A stretch of DNA of 64,000 nt, from assembly GCA_030710605.1 (NCBI GenBank), contig CP092879.1, forward strand, positions 80,898,935 through 80,962,934, in the 5' to 3' direction. This DNA is from Cordylochernes scorpioides. Lineage: Eukaryota; Arthropoda; Arachnida; Pseudoscorpiones; Chernetidae. A program made the position numbers and the translations under genes. Shown here piece by piece: positions 42,211 through 51,726 of this stretch (positions within the stretch are counted from its first letter, which is position 1; each line of letters starts with the position of its first letter). The notes beneath the pieces are model-generated. The model saw nothing but the letters and a program-made list of their open reading frames with translations. It was not told where the DNA came from and did no database searches.

Positions 42211-42996
42211 CCGCTATGAGAATTTCAAAATTTATAAAATTTGTTATTTAGTTTAAAAATGTGAGATTTGTATTTTATTTATGTAATAAATAAGTAGTTA
42301 GCATATAGTAGTATAAAGAAAAAAAAGTAACACCAGCAAAACATCGGCGGTTAAACGTCATAGGCTGGGTAAAAAAAGGAATAAGCGAAAAGAAAGTTTT
42401 ACAGAAAAGAGCAAAGACAGAACCATGATAATAATTTTACAATCTGTATTTAATTTGTATATCTTATTATTTTACTTTTTTCTATTTTCCAAAAAAAAAA
42501 TTACTATTAATATTATTTATTCAATTACAAGCGCCCGAAATTTTAAAGCCAAATACATATTTCACAATTTTATTCTTCAGACTTTTTTTATTTTCTTATT
42601 GCAACGTTGGTTCAATTCTCATAGAATATGGTTAACATTTTTTTCTCTTATTCATTTATTTTCTCTTTCTCACACGCATTTTTTTCTAAAATATTTTGAA
42701 ATTTTCATTTGAATATTATATATATTTTAAAAAAACACAGATTTATAATGAATAAATTCATTATTAATGAATAATTTTCAACTTACTCTATTTAATGCTC
42801 ATGCCCCAAAAATAAAAATATACTTATTAAGAAAATTTATTTTTATTTTTGACGTGATTTTGTGAATAGTGTTATTTTCTCTGGTATAAAAAAAAATAGA
42901 GAACGTGTAGAAAAATACCAAAATATCTTAGAATCAAATTCGTGCTTTGAGTTAAATAAAGAGATAAAAGGATAAGAGTTTTGATCTCTCTTTATA
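42211..42996. other. Upstream region of the Dbf4-like gene
   Basis: AT-rich. The 95-codon hydrophobic frame at 42425 is low-complexity and unsupported. GACGTGATTTTG at about 42851 and TATAAAAAAAAATAGAG at about 42883 could be promoter elements, but nothing decides it. Confidence 0.4.
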
Positions 42997-45015
42997 ATGA
43001 ATGAGAAATCAAATCTATCAACGCCACCGAATTCTTCTAAACCGCTCCAAGATAAAGCAGTATTTTTTATAATCGACAGAAAGGAAAATCTGGACGAAGA
43101 AACTATTTCAGCGGTCAAATCCTTGGGAGGAAGAGTTCATCCTTTCCTTAGCAAGCATGTAGATTATATCATTACGGATAGAAAGAATCTTCTGGAAAAT
43201 AATTCTACCAATTTTACCATCTCGAAGAAATCGTATCTTGATAACAAGGTCTCCAGGAATACCAAAAATATTATCGAAAAAATCCAATCGGTCGCTCAAG
43301 GGACATCCGACATCCCTAAACTCTGTCAACTATGGGGAATACAAATCAAAAGCGTGATTCTCTTTAAAAAATGGCTTAAAGTCTGTCGAAAAGGAGGAGC
43401 TCTAAAAATTCCGGTGCCTCCGAAAAATCAAAAACTTGGTGACACTCCTGAATATATCCTAAAAAAGACGTCTAACGGTGAATCTCTTCGTCTTCAAGCA
43501 CCTTTCATTAAGGTCGAAAATGAAATGAAATTTTCCAAACCTGATTTCAAAGAAGACATTGACAAAGCACTTCTCAATTTCAGTTTGAAACGGCCTCCTC
43601 CTAAAAGTCTAGAACAACATCCACCGTCGAAGAAATTAAAAATTACCAATGATTATTACTATTGTGAGATCTGCAATAAAACCTTTGCCGAAATAGGCAA
43701 GCACATCAAAGAAACACCTCATGGTGCCTTTATGGAAAATAGGTATAATTATATGGAATTGAGGAGAACGATGGATAAATTTGATTCCTTGGACAATTTT
43801 CTGGATCGATGCAGGAATGGCTCTGACCTTGAGAATGAACAGAAAAGCATGCAAGATTGTAGTATCAAAAACAAAATGGGTGGAGAATATCAAATCGAAG
43901 AAAAAATTCCATTTTCTAAAATATTAATAGAAGAACCTCTTATTGAAGAAAAGCTGCAAAAAAAGTTTGATACGAAAGAGGAACCTTTTGTTGTAATGAC
44001 GACGAAAGAACCTTTTGAGGAATTGGAAACGAAAGAAGAGCCTTTTAAAATGGATATGCGAGAACTTATTGTAGAAGGAAAATTGCAAGAAATTGTTGAA
44101 GTAGAGCTTCAAGGAGGATATATAAATGAAGAAAATTCGCCAGCCCAAACTATTGTTGAAGAAAAGCAGTCTCTTATTGAAAACAAGATGGAAGAAGAAC
44201 CTCACAGTAAAGAAGTTGTGCAAAGTAAAGATATTTTTGAAATTAAGATAGAACAACATTTTTTTGAGGATAATATGCAAGAAATTGTCGATTTAAATAT
44301 TCCAGAAGAACCCTCCGTTAAAGGGAAGATGCAAAGAGCTTGTATTGAAGTAAAGGTTGAAATGGAAAATAGAGAATATTTGCTTGAAGAACATATTGGA
44401 AAAGATCCTAGGGTCGAAGAAAAATGTATTGGAGAGAGGATGGATCAGGAAGACACTGTTAAAGAAAATAATAAAAAATATGATAATATCGATCCTAAAA
44501 TGGAAGCAAAAAAAATTATTGAATCGATGGCAAAATTCGATCCCATCCTCGAATTTTACAAACAAGAAGGCATTATCTTTTGGATTCAAGAAAATTCTAT
44601 TGCCGACGCGAAGTTAAAAGAGCAAACAACAGTTGAAGAAGAAAAGATTCTAGAAAAACCAATGAAGGAAGACAAAATGGAAATACAAAATAATGAAGAA
44701 ACATTAGTTCCTATTGCCGAAACCAAAGAAAACTTTATTGGGGCACAAATGGTATATCCTAAAATCGAAAATAAAATAGAACTGAACGCTGGGAACACAA
44801 TTGTTGCGGAACAAAATGGACAGATGATAATGGAAACAGAATATAAGGTTATTGAGAACAAATCAGAATCAAGCAATGTGAAGGCTACGCAAAAGAAGAA
44901 AAGAAAACGGACCATTAAACTTAAGACGTTGGAACAAGTGTTTTCTCTTCGAAATTCAAAAAGAATTAGCTTCCCTAAGAAGTTGTTTCCTATTGATGAT
45001 ATGGATTTCCTTTGA
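42997..45015 (+). CDS. Dbf4/chiffon-like regulatory subunit of Cdc7 kinase
   Basis: 672-residue protein in one uninterrupted frame. Dbf4 binds and activates the Cdc7 kinase, which phosphorylates the MCM helicase to start DNA replication in the nucleus. Three family regions are present in order. Region N is BRCT-like (residues about 18-65, with LGGRVHPFLSKHVDYIITDR). Motif M is at about 166-180 (LRLQAPFIKVENE). A C-terminal zinc finger has C223-C226-H236-H242, spaced C-x2-C-x9-H-x5-H, exactly the DBF4-type finger. The rest (about 300-630) is a Glu/Lys-rich tail with repeated EEP-type motifs, ending in a basic KKKRKRTIK stretch and SLRNSKRISFPKKLFPIDD. The start is the first ATG of the frame, just before the N region. 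AATAAA at 45186 may be the poly-A signal. No introns, so it may be a retrocopy. Confidence 0.75.
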   Translation: MNEKSNLSTPPNSSKPLQDKAVFFIIDRKENLDEETISAVKSLGGRVHPFLSKHVDYIITDRKNLLENNSTNFTISKKSYLDNKVSRNTKNIIEKIQSVAQGTSDIPKLCQLWGIQIKSVILFKKWLKVCRKGGALKIPVPPKNQKLGDTPEYILKKTSNGESLRLQAPFIKVENEMKFSKPDFKEDIDKALLNFSLKRPPPKSLEQHPPSKKLKITNDYYYCEICNKTFAEIGKHIKETPHGAFMENRYNYMELRRTMDKFDSLDNFLDRCRNGSDLENEQKSMQDCSIKNKMGGEYQIEEKIPFSKILIEEPLIEEKLQKKFDTKEEPFVVMTTKEPFEELETKEEPFKMDMRELIVEGKLQEIVEVELQGGYINEENSPAQTIVEEKQSLIENKMEEEPHSKEVVQSKDIFEIKIEQHFFEDNMQEIVDLNIPEEPSVKGKMQRACIEVKVEMENREYLLEEHIGKDPRVEEKCIGERMDQEDTVKENNKKYDNIDPKMEAKKIIESMAKFDPILEFYKQEGIIFWIQENSIADAKLKEQTTVEEEKILEKPMKEDKMEIQNNEETLVPIAETKENFIGAQMVYPKIENKIELNAGNTIVAEQNGQMIMETEYKVIENKSESSNVKATQKKKRKRTIKLKTLEQVFSLRNSKRISFPKKLFPIDDMDFL

Positions 45016-45539
45016 ATATTTTCTCTCTTTAGAGAGTTCTGTAGAAGATCGCTTTGTGTGCGGAATTTTTATTATGTTGGCATATATTTGAAGCTGAGTA
45101 TCATAAAACACTGTATATATATATAAATTGTTTATAATATCTACCTAAAACTCTAAATACTATGTTTTTATAACATGACATTAACAATAAAATATTCAAA
45201 ATATACTTTTTTTTCTTATTCTCTAATTTGAAAAATTTCAAACGGATTCAGTATGTTGCTACATATGTTTTCTTAAAGTATACTAGCATTTCACATTTTA
45301 AAAAAGCGGCCATAAAATTAGTAAAAAATAACTTTATATTTTTTATTGAATTTCACTAAAAAAGTGAAAAATAATTATTCCGTCATTGAACAAATAGTTC
45401 TATATGAGTCAAAGGTAGCTCATCAGAGATGGATCATGAGAGGTTTGACTGAGGTATATCCCGATATGAAGGTCAGCCATGATGATAAAATAATTTCTCG
45501 ATGTGACTTAGATACTGTATAAGGTTAACGCTCTTTTAC
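45016..45539. other. 3' flank of the Dbf4-like gene
   Basis: AT-rich. Contains the AATAAA at 45186 and no further gene. I see no poly-A tract or target duplication that would prove a retrocopy. Confidence 0.5.
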
Positions 45540-45645
45540 CCTTGGGCTCAATACTCATACTATTGGACCCGTCTCTGCCTCCCCCTGATCTCCGCGGATT
45601 ACCACCCTGCCCCCCTGATCCTCTTCTACATCTAAAATTGCTTTG
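45540..45645 (+). repeat. Diverged fragment of the LINE leader module
   Basis: TTGGGCTCAATACTCATACT, ACCCGTCTCTGCCTCCCCCTGA and GGATTACCACCCTGCCCCCC (first and last trimmed) correspond to the segment before and at the C-run of the modules at 21.5, 22.3 and 24.7 kb. Confidence 0.7.
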
Positions 45646-45778
45646 TTTTAAAACTCTTCCCAGGCCATTTGTATAAACCTATGGAATTTCCTAGGTCCCT
45701 CGGCAAAAAAAAAATGATATCCTATAAATATTATTAACATAAAAAATAGCAAGGTGTATTTTCATCAAAAATATATTA

Positions 45779-46371
45779 TCTATATATATATATGAATATA
45801 TGTGTGTGTGTGTCCTTTATGCCTGACCAAACCACTCATTGGAACGCCATGAAACTTTGGCAAGTTATTTAGTATAGTACTGGGAAGGTTTCTGAAAAAT
45901 AATATCTTTAATATCCTTAGAGTTATTTGCAGATTTTTAGATATAACTCGCAAGCAGCGCCCCCATTGCGACGATGATAACAAGTTTTTTTATCTATAAG
46001 TTTTATTATCACTAAGTTTATTATCTTAAAGATTATTTATCAAAAGTAAGATTTTCTACCTATTAATTGCGCACAAGTCAAAGTTAGTTATCGAGTATTT
46101 TTCAAGGGTCCGGGAAAAAAATGTTCACTAGATTAAACGATGATTTTGTAATGTAGAAAATTAGGAAAGACAAAATTCAGGATGACACGGCAATTTATTT
46201 GAGAAATGGGACCGGGAAAAAATTTTCACTTTATCGAGAGATTCAAATTTACGAGTTTCAAATTATCAAAATATATCTATTTTATTTTTTATAGAGAATT
46301 GTTTTAACAAATGTTCGTTAGACAAACCTTTACTCGGGTAAACCCCGGGCGAAGCCGGGTACGTCCGCTAG
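45779..46371 (+). mobile_element. Helitron family B, plus-strand copy
   Basis: 593 bp. 5' A|TCTATATATATATATGAA; body with TTTGCAGATTTTTAGATATA and GCAAGCAGCGCCCCCATTGC; 3' end CCCGGGCGAAGCCGGGTACG, TCCG, CTAG|T at 46371. More diverged than the copies at 28-32 kb. Confidence 0.8.
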
Positions 46372-46387
46372 TATATATATATATATA

Positions 46388-47104
46388 CTAGCCGAATGGC
46401 CCGGGCAACGCCCGGGTTTTACCCGACTGGACCCGGCTTCGCCTGGGTAGTGTTCGAGCGAGGTTTACTCATGAATGAATAGAGGCCCCAACTGTTTGTA
46501 AATTCAATGTAATGAATTTTCTTTCAGCAAAATGGAGATAAATTGCAAAAAGCAATATCGAAAATGCTTGTAAAAAAATCTGAAATATAGGATCCATTTC
46601 ACAAACACATCTAATGAATAGAGTGCTGTTTGGAGGAGTGGTCTAAACTGTTAATTTTTAAAAACCATGACCCGGGGTCATCGAATGCAGATTCAGACAC
46701 TTTGTTCTGAAAAAAAAATTGCCCCAATGGCTCCTGATTCTTGAAAAAGTCCAACCCCTCCAGTGAGTGCAAGTAACCAAACTGGGCTTTTATTCTTAAA
46801 AATTAAAAAAAAAATCTAATGATTAGTGTGAATAAAGGAAAATGGTCGGCACAACCTGAAAATTTCACTTTGTCCACTTCACTCTCGGCTGTCCAAAAAG
46901 AAACAGCCAGAGCAAACATTTTAAAGGGCACCTAATCCGGCATTTACATATCTAAATAGTTAAGCAACTTTTATAAATGTAATATATTTCTGCAATATTG
47001 AAATACCTGGACTTGGAAGAATTTTGTATTAGTTATTGTTGCAGTTTTAGAAAAGTGTGGGAAATTGGATATTTTAACAAAAGAATATAATTTTTAAAAT
47101 GGTA
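46388..47104 (-). mobile_element. Helitron 3' end with unknown body
   Basis: The plus strand starts CTAGCCGAATGGCCCGGGCA, the inverted 3' end (hairpin CCCGGGCAACGCCCGGG). A second hairpin-like ACCCGGCTTCGCCTGGGT follows at 46430-46448. The following 650 bp have no recognisable gene. A Helitron inserted in front of it at 47105. It may be the 3' flank of the Rep-encoding element at 48.9-50.9 kb. Confidence 0.5.
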
Positions 47105-47582
47105 TCTATATTAATAAAATGCAAATTTCATAAGTGTTGTTCACTAAAAACTTTCGTTACAATGCATCAATTTCGACCAAATTTTCAACATTTATGTAAA
47201 ACGAGATGGAGCAGGTTTTGCTTAACATCAAAATATTTTTCCTAACTTTAACATGCGTAACTTCGCTGTTATCGATAAAATACAAAAAAAAATCAACAGA
47301 GTTAATTTTATTTATATATAAATAAAAAAAAATTCAGCAATTCATTCAACTCAATCTAAAAAAATATTCAAAACAAGCAATTTTAAGATAACACCATATG
47401 TAAAACAGTCGGCCAAGAAAACAACAACGATATTACATCTTTCTCACATATTCACACACAATCTTGATTAATAATTAAAACTAATCTTTAACATTGTTTA
47501 TTATACTTCATAATATATAATATTCGTTAGGCAAACTTTCACTCGGATAAAACCCGGGCGAAGCCGGGTACACATCCGCTAG
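47105..47582 (+). mobile_element. Helitron family D, copy 2
   Basis: 478 bp. 5' A|TCTATATTAATAAAATGCAA; 3' ACCCGGGCGAAGCCGGGTAC, ACATCCG, CTAG|T at 47579-47582. Matches 39087-39568 over nearly its whole length. No genes. Confidence 0.85.
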
Positions 47583-48919
47583 TATAAAATAAAAAGGAAA
47601 TTTGCATAATTTTCTAATAGTCAAGGTCAATTTTATAAATACCAAAAAAGCAAGACCGAATAAATATATATATATATATGTGTGATGTTTCAGTAACAGC
47701 ATTGTTGCCATATAAAGACAAAATTACTGAATGTATTCAGTACCTTTGTCTGAAGATAGCCAAAATGTAACTGAAACCACACATAATGTAATTATTTGTA
47801 TTCGGTCTTGTTTCCTTTTTTTTTTTAATTATCCCTAGTACGCGTGGTACAGGCCATGATAACCATGGTGGGTAGGTAGCGACTGCTTTTACTGTAAGCG
47901 CACCACATGTCTACAAATGTGATACATTGCTACCCGCTAAATGCATTTTCACTATGGTGTGATTTCCACATGATGGATCTGTAGACACATTATAATCTCT
48001 CCAGAGCTTAAGGTAGCAAACAGTACTTTCACACTATATAAATATCAATGCCAAAAGCCAGAGTTATGATAGCATGTTGCAGTGTAATGTAGACCTGCAG
48101 GATGGGAAAAAGCAATATTATTTCCGGCTTTAATTTGAAAAGTATTATGAAACGTTAAAAATATAATCTTAACTTTTGAAGCATGAAAAAATGCTAACTT
48201 GATGTGTATCAATTTAGTCTAAAAACAAACAGCATGTAAAAGTAAGCACCAATCGAAAGCATTTATTAGCTCTAACAGTGCTGCCCCCAGCGGTAAAAGA
48301 CTGGAGCTAACGCTTCACGGGTTGGTAAAGTTTCTGTTAATATTACCTTAACTTAACAATATTTCATGTCTTGCTAACACAAATTTTTAAAAATAATATG
48401 CATAAAAATAATGCAATTCAAAAAATCATAAATGAAGCATCATTAAATTAAATGGTAGAGAAATGGTGTTCCAAATTTATTTTTTTGTTGTTGTAAAACT
48501 TTGACCTTTATATTTTTACAAATTCTTAATGTACATAACCCAAACCAAATTGTCTATAAAATTCTGCAAACAAATATAATATTATAGAGGTATGAAAATA
48601 CTAATGGTGTAAAAATCAAAACAGCAAAGTTATCGTGATAAATGCAATGAGCTGTGATAAGGTGTGTTGCAGGCTAACAAAAACCTTAATTGAACCAGAA
48701 ATGTTGATACCATAAAAAAAATAATTTTCAAGAATAGAGTTATGTAAATGAATTAAATGTGAAAAAATTAAAATAAAATAAAGTAAAAAAAGCTTTATTG
48801 ATGAAACTACAGTAGAGCAATAATGATAACAAATTATTCATAAATTATGTATTTACAAAAGTCAAGCTTACCAAAATCATTATTCGAAGAAATCTCTTTC
48901 AAAATTGTCAAAATCTAGA
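47583..48919. other. Non-coding flank of the Helitron Rep gene
   Basis: Nothing coding. A GTACGCGTGGTAC palindrome next to CTAG and a CCATGATAACCATGG hairpin at 47837-47872 could be an old Helitron 3' end (minus strand), but CTAG is followed by G rather than T there. Confidence 0.4.
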
Positions 48920-50860
48920 TCAAAGCCCCCTGATAAACAATATTGCGTGTCTTGCTAAAAGTAGAACTAAAGACAAATAATTTTTAGGGCTGGAAACACG
49001 GGAGCATGCTACATAGAGTTGCCCATGCGAGAAACAGGGAGACTCAAGAGGCACACCAACTACTTGCAATGTTTGACCCTGAGATTTATTAATTGTCATA
49101 GCAAAGGCAACCATAACTGGGAATTGCAAGCGTCTAAACTTAAAAGGCAGATCATTTGGAATAATAGGTATTCTAGGAATAAGGACCTCTTCCCCTCGAA
49201 AAGAGCCAGTTAAAATTCGAGCCTGGAGAACATTAGTCTGGGTTTCCAGCAAAAACTGTTTTGGATATTTTTTAGAACAGCTACTATTTTTCATACAGGG
49301 GGACACGGGGTTGTACTCACCGCAAGGCCCATGTATCATATTCTTAACCACAATGTTATACAATAGCGGGTCTTGAATATGATCTGGAAACTCAGCACAT
49401 ATAACAGAGTCTATCTGAGTGGGACGGAGCTTATTTGCTAGCCAAACTAATATGTGAGCATGAGGAAGTCCCCTTTTCTGCCATTCAACAGAATACATCC
49501 ACGCAACTGTTGCTCCATACAATTGGCCTTTTGTTAGAGCCCCAATAAATTTAACTAATTTTTGCCGAAAAACCCGAGCTGTGATATCATGTCTATCCAG
49601 CTGTTTTTGTCCTGGTAGCAACGCTGCAGATAGCTCTTCCCAAGAGGGGTTACTTGTAAAAGTAATAAAAAGATCTGGACGCCCAAATTTCCGAACATAA
49701 CAAAAAGCATCCTGCGTATATTCTGCCAAATACCTGGGACTATTGACAAAACTTGATGGTAAAATGATCCTTTGACCCAAGCTATTAGGGTTAATATTTG
49801 CATCAGTTGACAGGGTATCGCGCAAATGAATATAACTCTCTGCACGCAATTTTCTCTGGTGCAGCGTAATATAGCGCAAACGTTCACTTTCTACCTTAGC
49901 ATACATATCGACCAGGAATTGATGAAAGAGCTGGCCAAATTGAACAATGACATTTGGACTATTTCGGCGAACCATAATAAAATAGCCATAAAAATCCATA
50001 GAAGACACTTTACTTGACAAAGGCTGTCTAGTGTTTGGGTCGATCTGAGGAATATGAAAAGAATATCCTTCTTGGCCTTTCCAGAAAATTAAAGGATATT
50101 GAAGGGCATCATAAAAGCGATGTGTGTCGCTAACATGTTGCAGCAAATTATCTCGCTGATGTAAAACAATGTCACGTGAGCCAAACTGATTACCAGCTAA
50201 GACAACCGCAACCTCATTAGCTGTAGGAGCATTATATCGTCTAGGATGTTGACCAGGAGGTGTCCGATCAGCATTTACAACAACTCTGTATGCATCACTG
50301 GGGAGATTTTCAAGTGCAGTTTTAAACTGTTGAACCAGTAGATTGTGTTGGTGCAACATGCGCTGCAGACCCTGTACAATATTACGACGTACTCCCTGTA
50401 TTTGCTGGCATCTTCGATCAGTCTGAATATCATCATCATCATCATTGCCCATAAAATAGATCTGAAGAAATCTACTTGGCTGGTTCTCAGATGGCATAAG
50501 TGAACCTATTCTGTGGTAGACCTGGCCTTGGATAGAAAATGTGGTTGGAAAAGTAACAGAGTGGGTTTGGTTTTCAGCTACAAATGATGTCATTTGAAAG
50601 CAGGAATTATATTTGCGAATATTACGCAAAAAATGGACTGAATCAGAATTCTCTCCAGATAATAGGCTGCGAAGTGGCTCGGGAGGTAAGTCAATTAATG
50701 GCAAACAGACTTTCCCGTTTGAACAGCACATTCCAGAAGACTCATCTTTCCATCTTAAGGCCCCACAAAACCTGCATGTAGTGTCCATCATCCCAAGGGA
50801 AATTAAAGGGTGCTTAAAGTATTCAACAGCAACAGAATAATTAAAACCTGCATTTTCCAT
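48920..50860 (-). CDS. Helitron Rep-helicase with internal deletion
   Basis: 646-residue frame of the protein that nicks and rolls Helitron DNA. Residues 29-49 form a Cys-rich segment. Residues 200-540 are the Helitron-like N-terminal and Rep domains: KFGRPDLFITFTSNPSWEEL at about 391-410 and the HUH-type metal site PHAHILVW (His467, His469). At about residue 542 (near 49235) it jumps from the ...SCSKKYPKQFLLET segment to LQARILTGSFRGEEVLIPRI. That second sequence is the last part of a Pif1-type helicase, followed by the TINKSQGQTL and QLYVACSRV motifs (587-596 and 614-622). The Rep catalytic Tyr region and helicase motifs I-IV are missing. The join is in frame, so a shortened protein could be made but could not work as a full transposase. 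Autonomous relatives are usually well over 1,300 residues. Confidence 0.88.
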   Translation of the reverse strand: MENAGFNYSVAVEYFKHPLISLGMMDTTCRFCGALRWKDESSGMCCSNGKVCLPLIDLPPEPLRSLLSGENSDSVHFLRNIRKYNSCFQMTSFVAENQTHSVTFPTTFSIQGQVYHRIGSLMPSENQPSRFLQIYFMGNDDDDDIQTDRRCQQIQGVRRNIVQGLQRMLHQHNLLVQQFKTALENLPSDAYRVVVNADRTPPGQHPRRYNAPTANEVAVVLAGNQFGSRDIVLHQRDNLLQHVSDTHRFYDALQYPLIFWKGQEGYSFHIPQIDPNTRQPLSSKVSSMDFYGYFIMVRRNSPNVIVQFGQLFHQFLVDMYAKVESERLRYITLHQRKLRAESYIHLRDTLSTDANINPNSLGQRIILPSSFVNSPRYLAEYTQDAFCYVRKFGRPDLFITFTSNPSWEELSAALLPGQKQLDRHDITARVFRQKLVKFIGALTKGQLYGATVAWMYSVEWQKRGLPHAHILVWLANKLRPTQIDSVICAEFPDHIQDPLLYNIVVKNMIHGPCGEYNPVSPCMKNSSCSKKYPKQFLLETQTNVLQARILTGSFRGEEVLIPRIPIIPNDLPFKFRRLQFPVMVAFAMTINKSQGQTLQVVGVPLESPCFSHGQLYVACSRVSSPKNYLSLVLLLARHAILFIRGL

Positions 50861-51071
50861 AGAAGACCAAACGCTGCTGAAAAAAATGATTTGTTCTAGT
50901 ATTCCTCCGAGTAGAAGAATATATTTCTGAATGCGCCTGTAAGCGAGAATGGATGGGATCAGGTGTCTCTAACGACCGCACAGCAGTAGGCAGGAACAAC
51001 TAATAGTAGGCAGGAACAAAATTCTACCAGCGAAACATTCACTCGAGCAGAAGACACACGAAGCCAGGTCA

Positions 51072-51348
51072 TCTCTATATATAAAATATCGTTTCTCGGC
51101 CTTTTGGCTAAGATCATGTAGTATATCTCTAGATATTTTTATTTATGTATATCTTTTTTAAAATCTATTCAGTAGAGAGTGGATATGTTTGCTCGAAAAA
51201 TAAATTTCATATATTATATAAATATATGACATAACGAATTATATTATCATTATATTCTGTGTGTTCCCGAATATTATTATCAATAATATTCGTTAGGCAA
51301 ACTTTCACTCGGATAAAACCCGGGCGAAGCCGGGTACACATCCGCTAG
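51072..51348 (+). mobile_element. 277-bp Helitron carrying a U2 snRNA fragment
   Basis: 5' end A|TCTCTATATATAAAATATCG. 3' end CCCGGGCGAAGCCGGGTACA, CATCCG, CTAG|T (51345-51348). The last ~70 bp match the 3' end of family D (ATATTCGTTAGGCAAACTTTC). The interior begins with the first ~40 nt of U2 snRNA. Confidence 0.8.
51088..51127 (+). pseudogene. U2 snRNA 5'-end fragment
   Basis: ATCGTTTCTCGGCCTTTTGG followed by CTAAGATCATGTAGTATATC matches the universally conserved 5' end of U2 snRNA. From memory the expected sequence is ATCGCTTCTCGGCC...GATCAAGTGTAGTATCTG. It has two substitutions and a 2-base loss before the branch-point-recognition GTAGTA. Homology stops there, with no Sm site, so it is not a functional gene. 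Confidence 0.85.
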
Positions 51349-51357
51349 TGCTTAATA

Positions 51358-51555
51358 TAGATGGAAATTCTGCCAGGAGGAAATTGATATATAAAAGCAT
51401 ATTTAACCATATATTTGGCTTAGCTACTTTTTCAGCTAAACACCTCTTTGGCAGATTGTTAAGATTCCATCAGATCCCTTGTGAATCTCATGGAATATAA
51501 AGTCCACTCTAGGATGACGAGGGCCATTAGCCCGAAACCATGGTCTTTAGGTGGA
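51358..51555. repeat. Dispersed fold-back repeat, copy 2
   Basis: Relative of 4912-5335: ATGGAAATTCTGCCAGGAGG, TTTCAGCTAAACACCTCTTT, GACGAGGGCCATTAGCCCGA. Confidence 0.6.
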
Positions 51556-51667
51556 CACTTCTCAATTTGCCAAAGCTGGTGTTGTGGCTTTGTCATGTAT
51601 ATTCAAGTAAACAATTGTAAACAAATGAATTTATAACAAAATTATATATTGAACTTTAAAATTAAAG

Positions 51668-51720
51668 AAGACATATCCTGACCAATATGCTTTTTAGATG
51701 ACAAAGCGCCATCTAGAACT
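51668..51720. repeat. Half of the palindromic MITE family
   Basis: AAGACATATCCTGACCAATA and ACAAAGCGCCATCTAGAAC correspond to one arm of the element at 6094-6372. The Gypsy element inserted just beside it. Confidence 0.65.
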
Positions 51721-51726
51721 TTATAT

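Noticed and set aside
42425-42712. 95-codon hydrophobic frame as a membrane protein
   Set aside because: AT-rich, low-complexity Phe/Ile/Lys composition, no homologous-looking motif, no start context.
47837-47872. Helitron 3' end for the Rep-helicase element
   Set aside because: Hairpins and CTAG are present, but CTAG is followed by G instead of T and the hairpin touches the terminus, unlike all other copies here.
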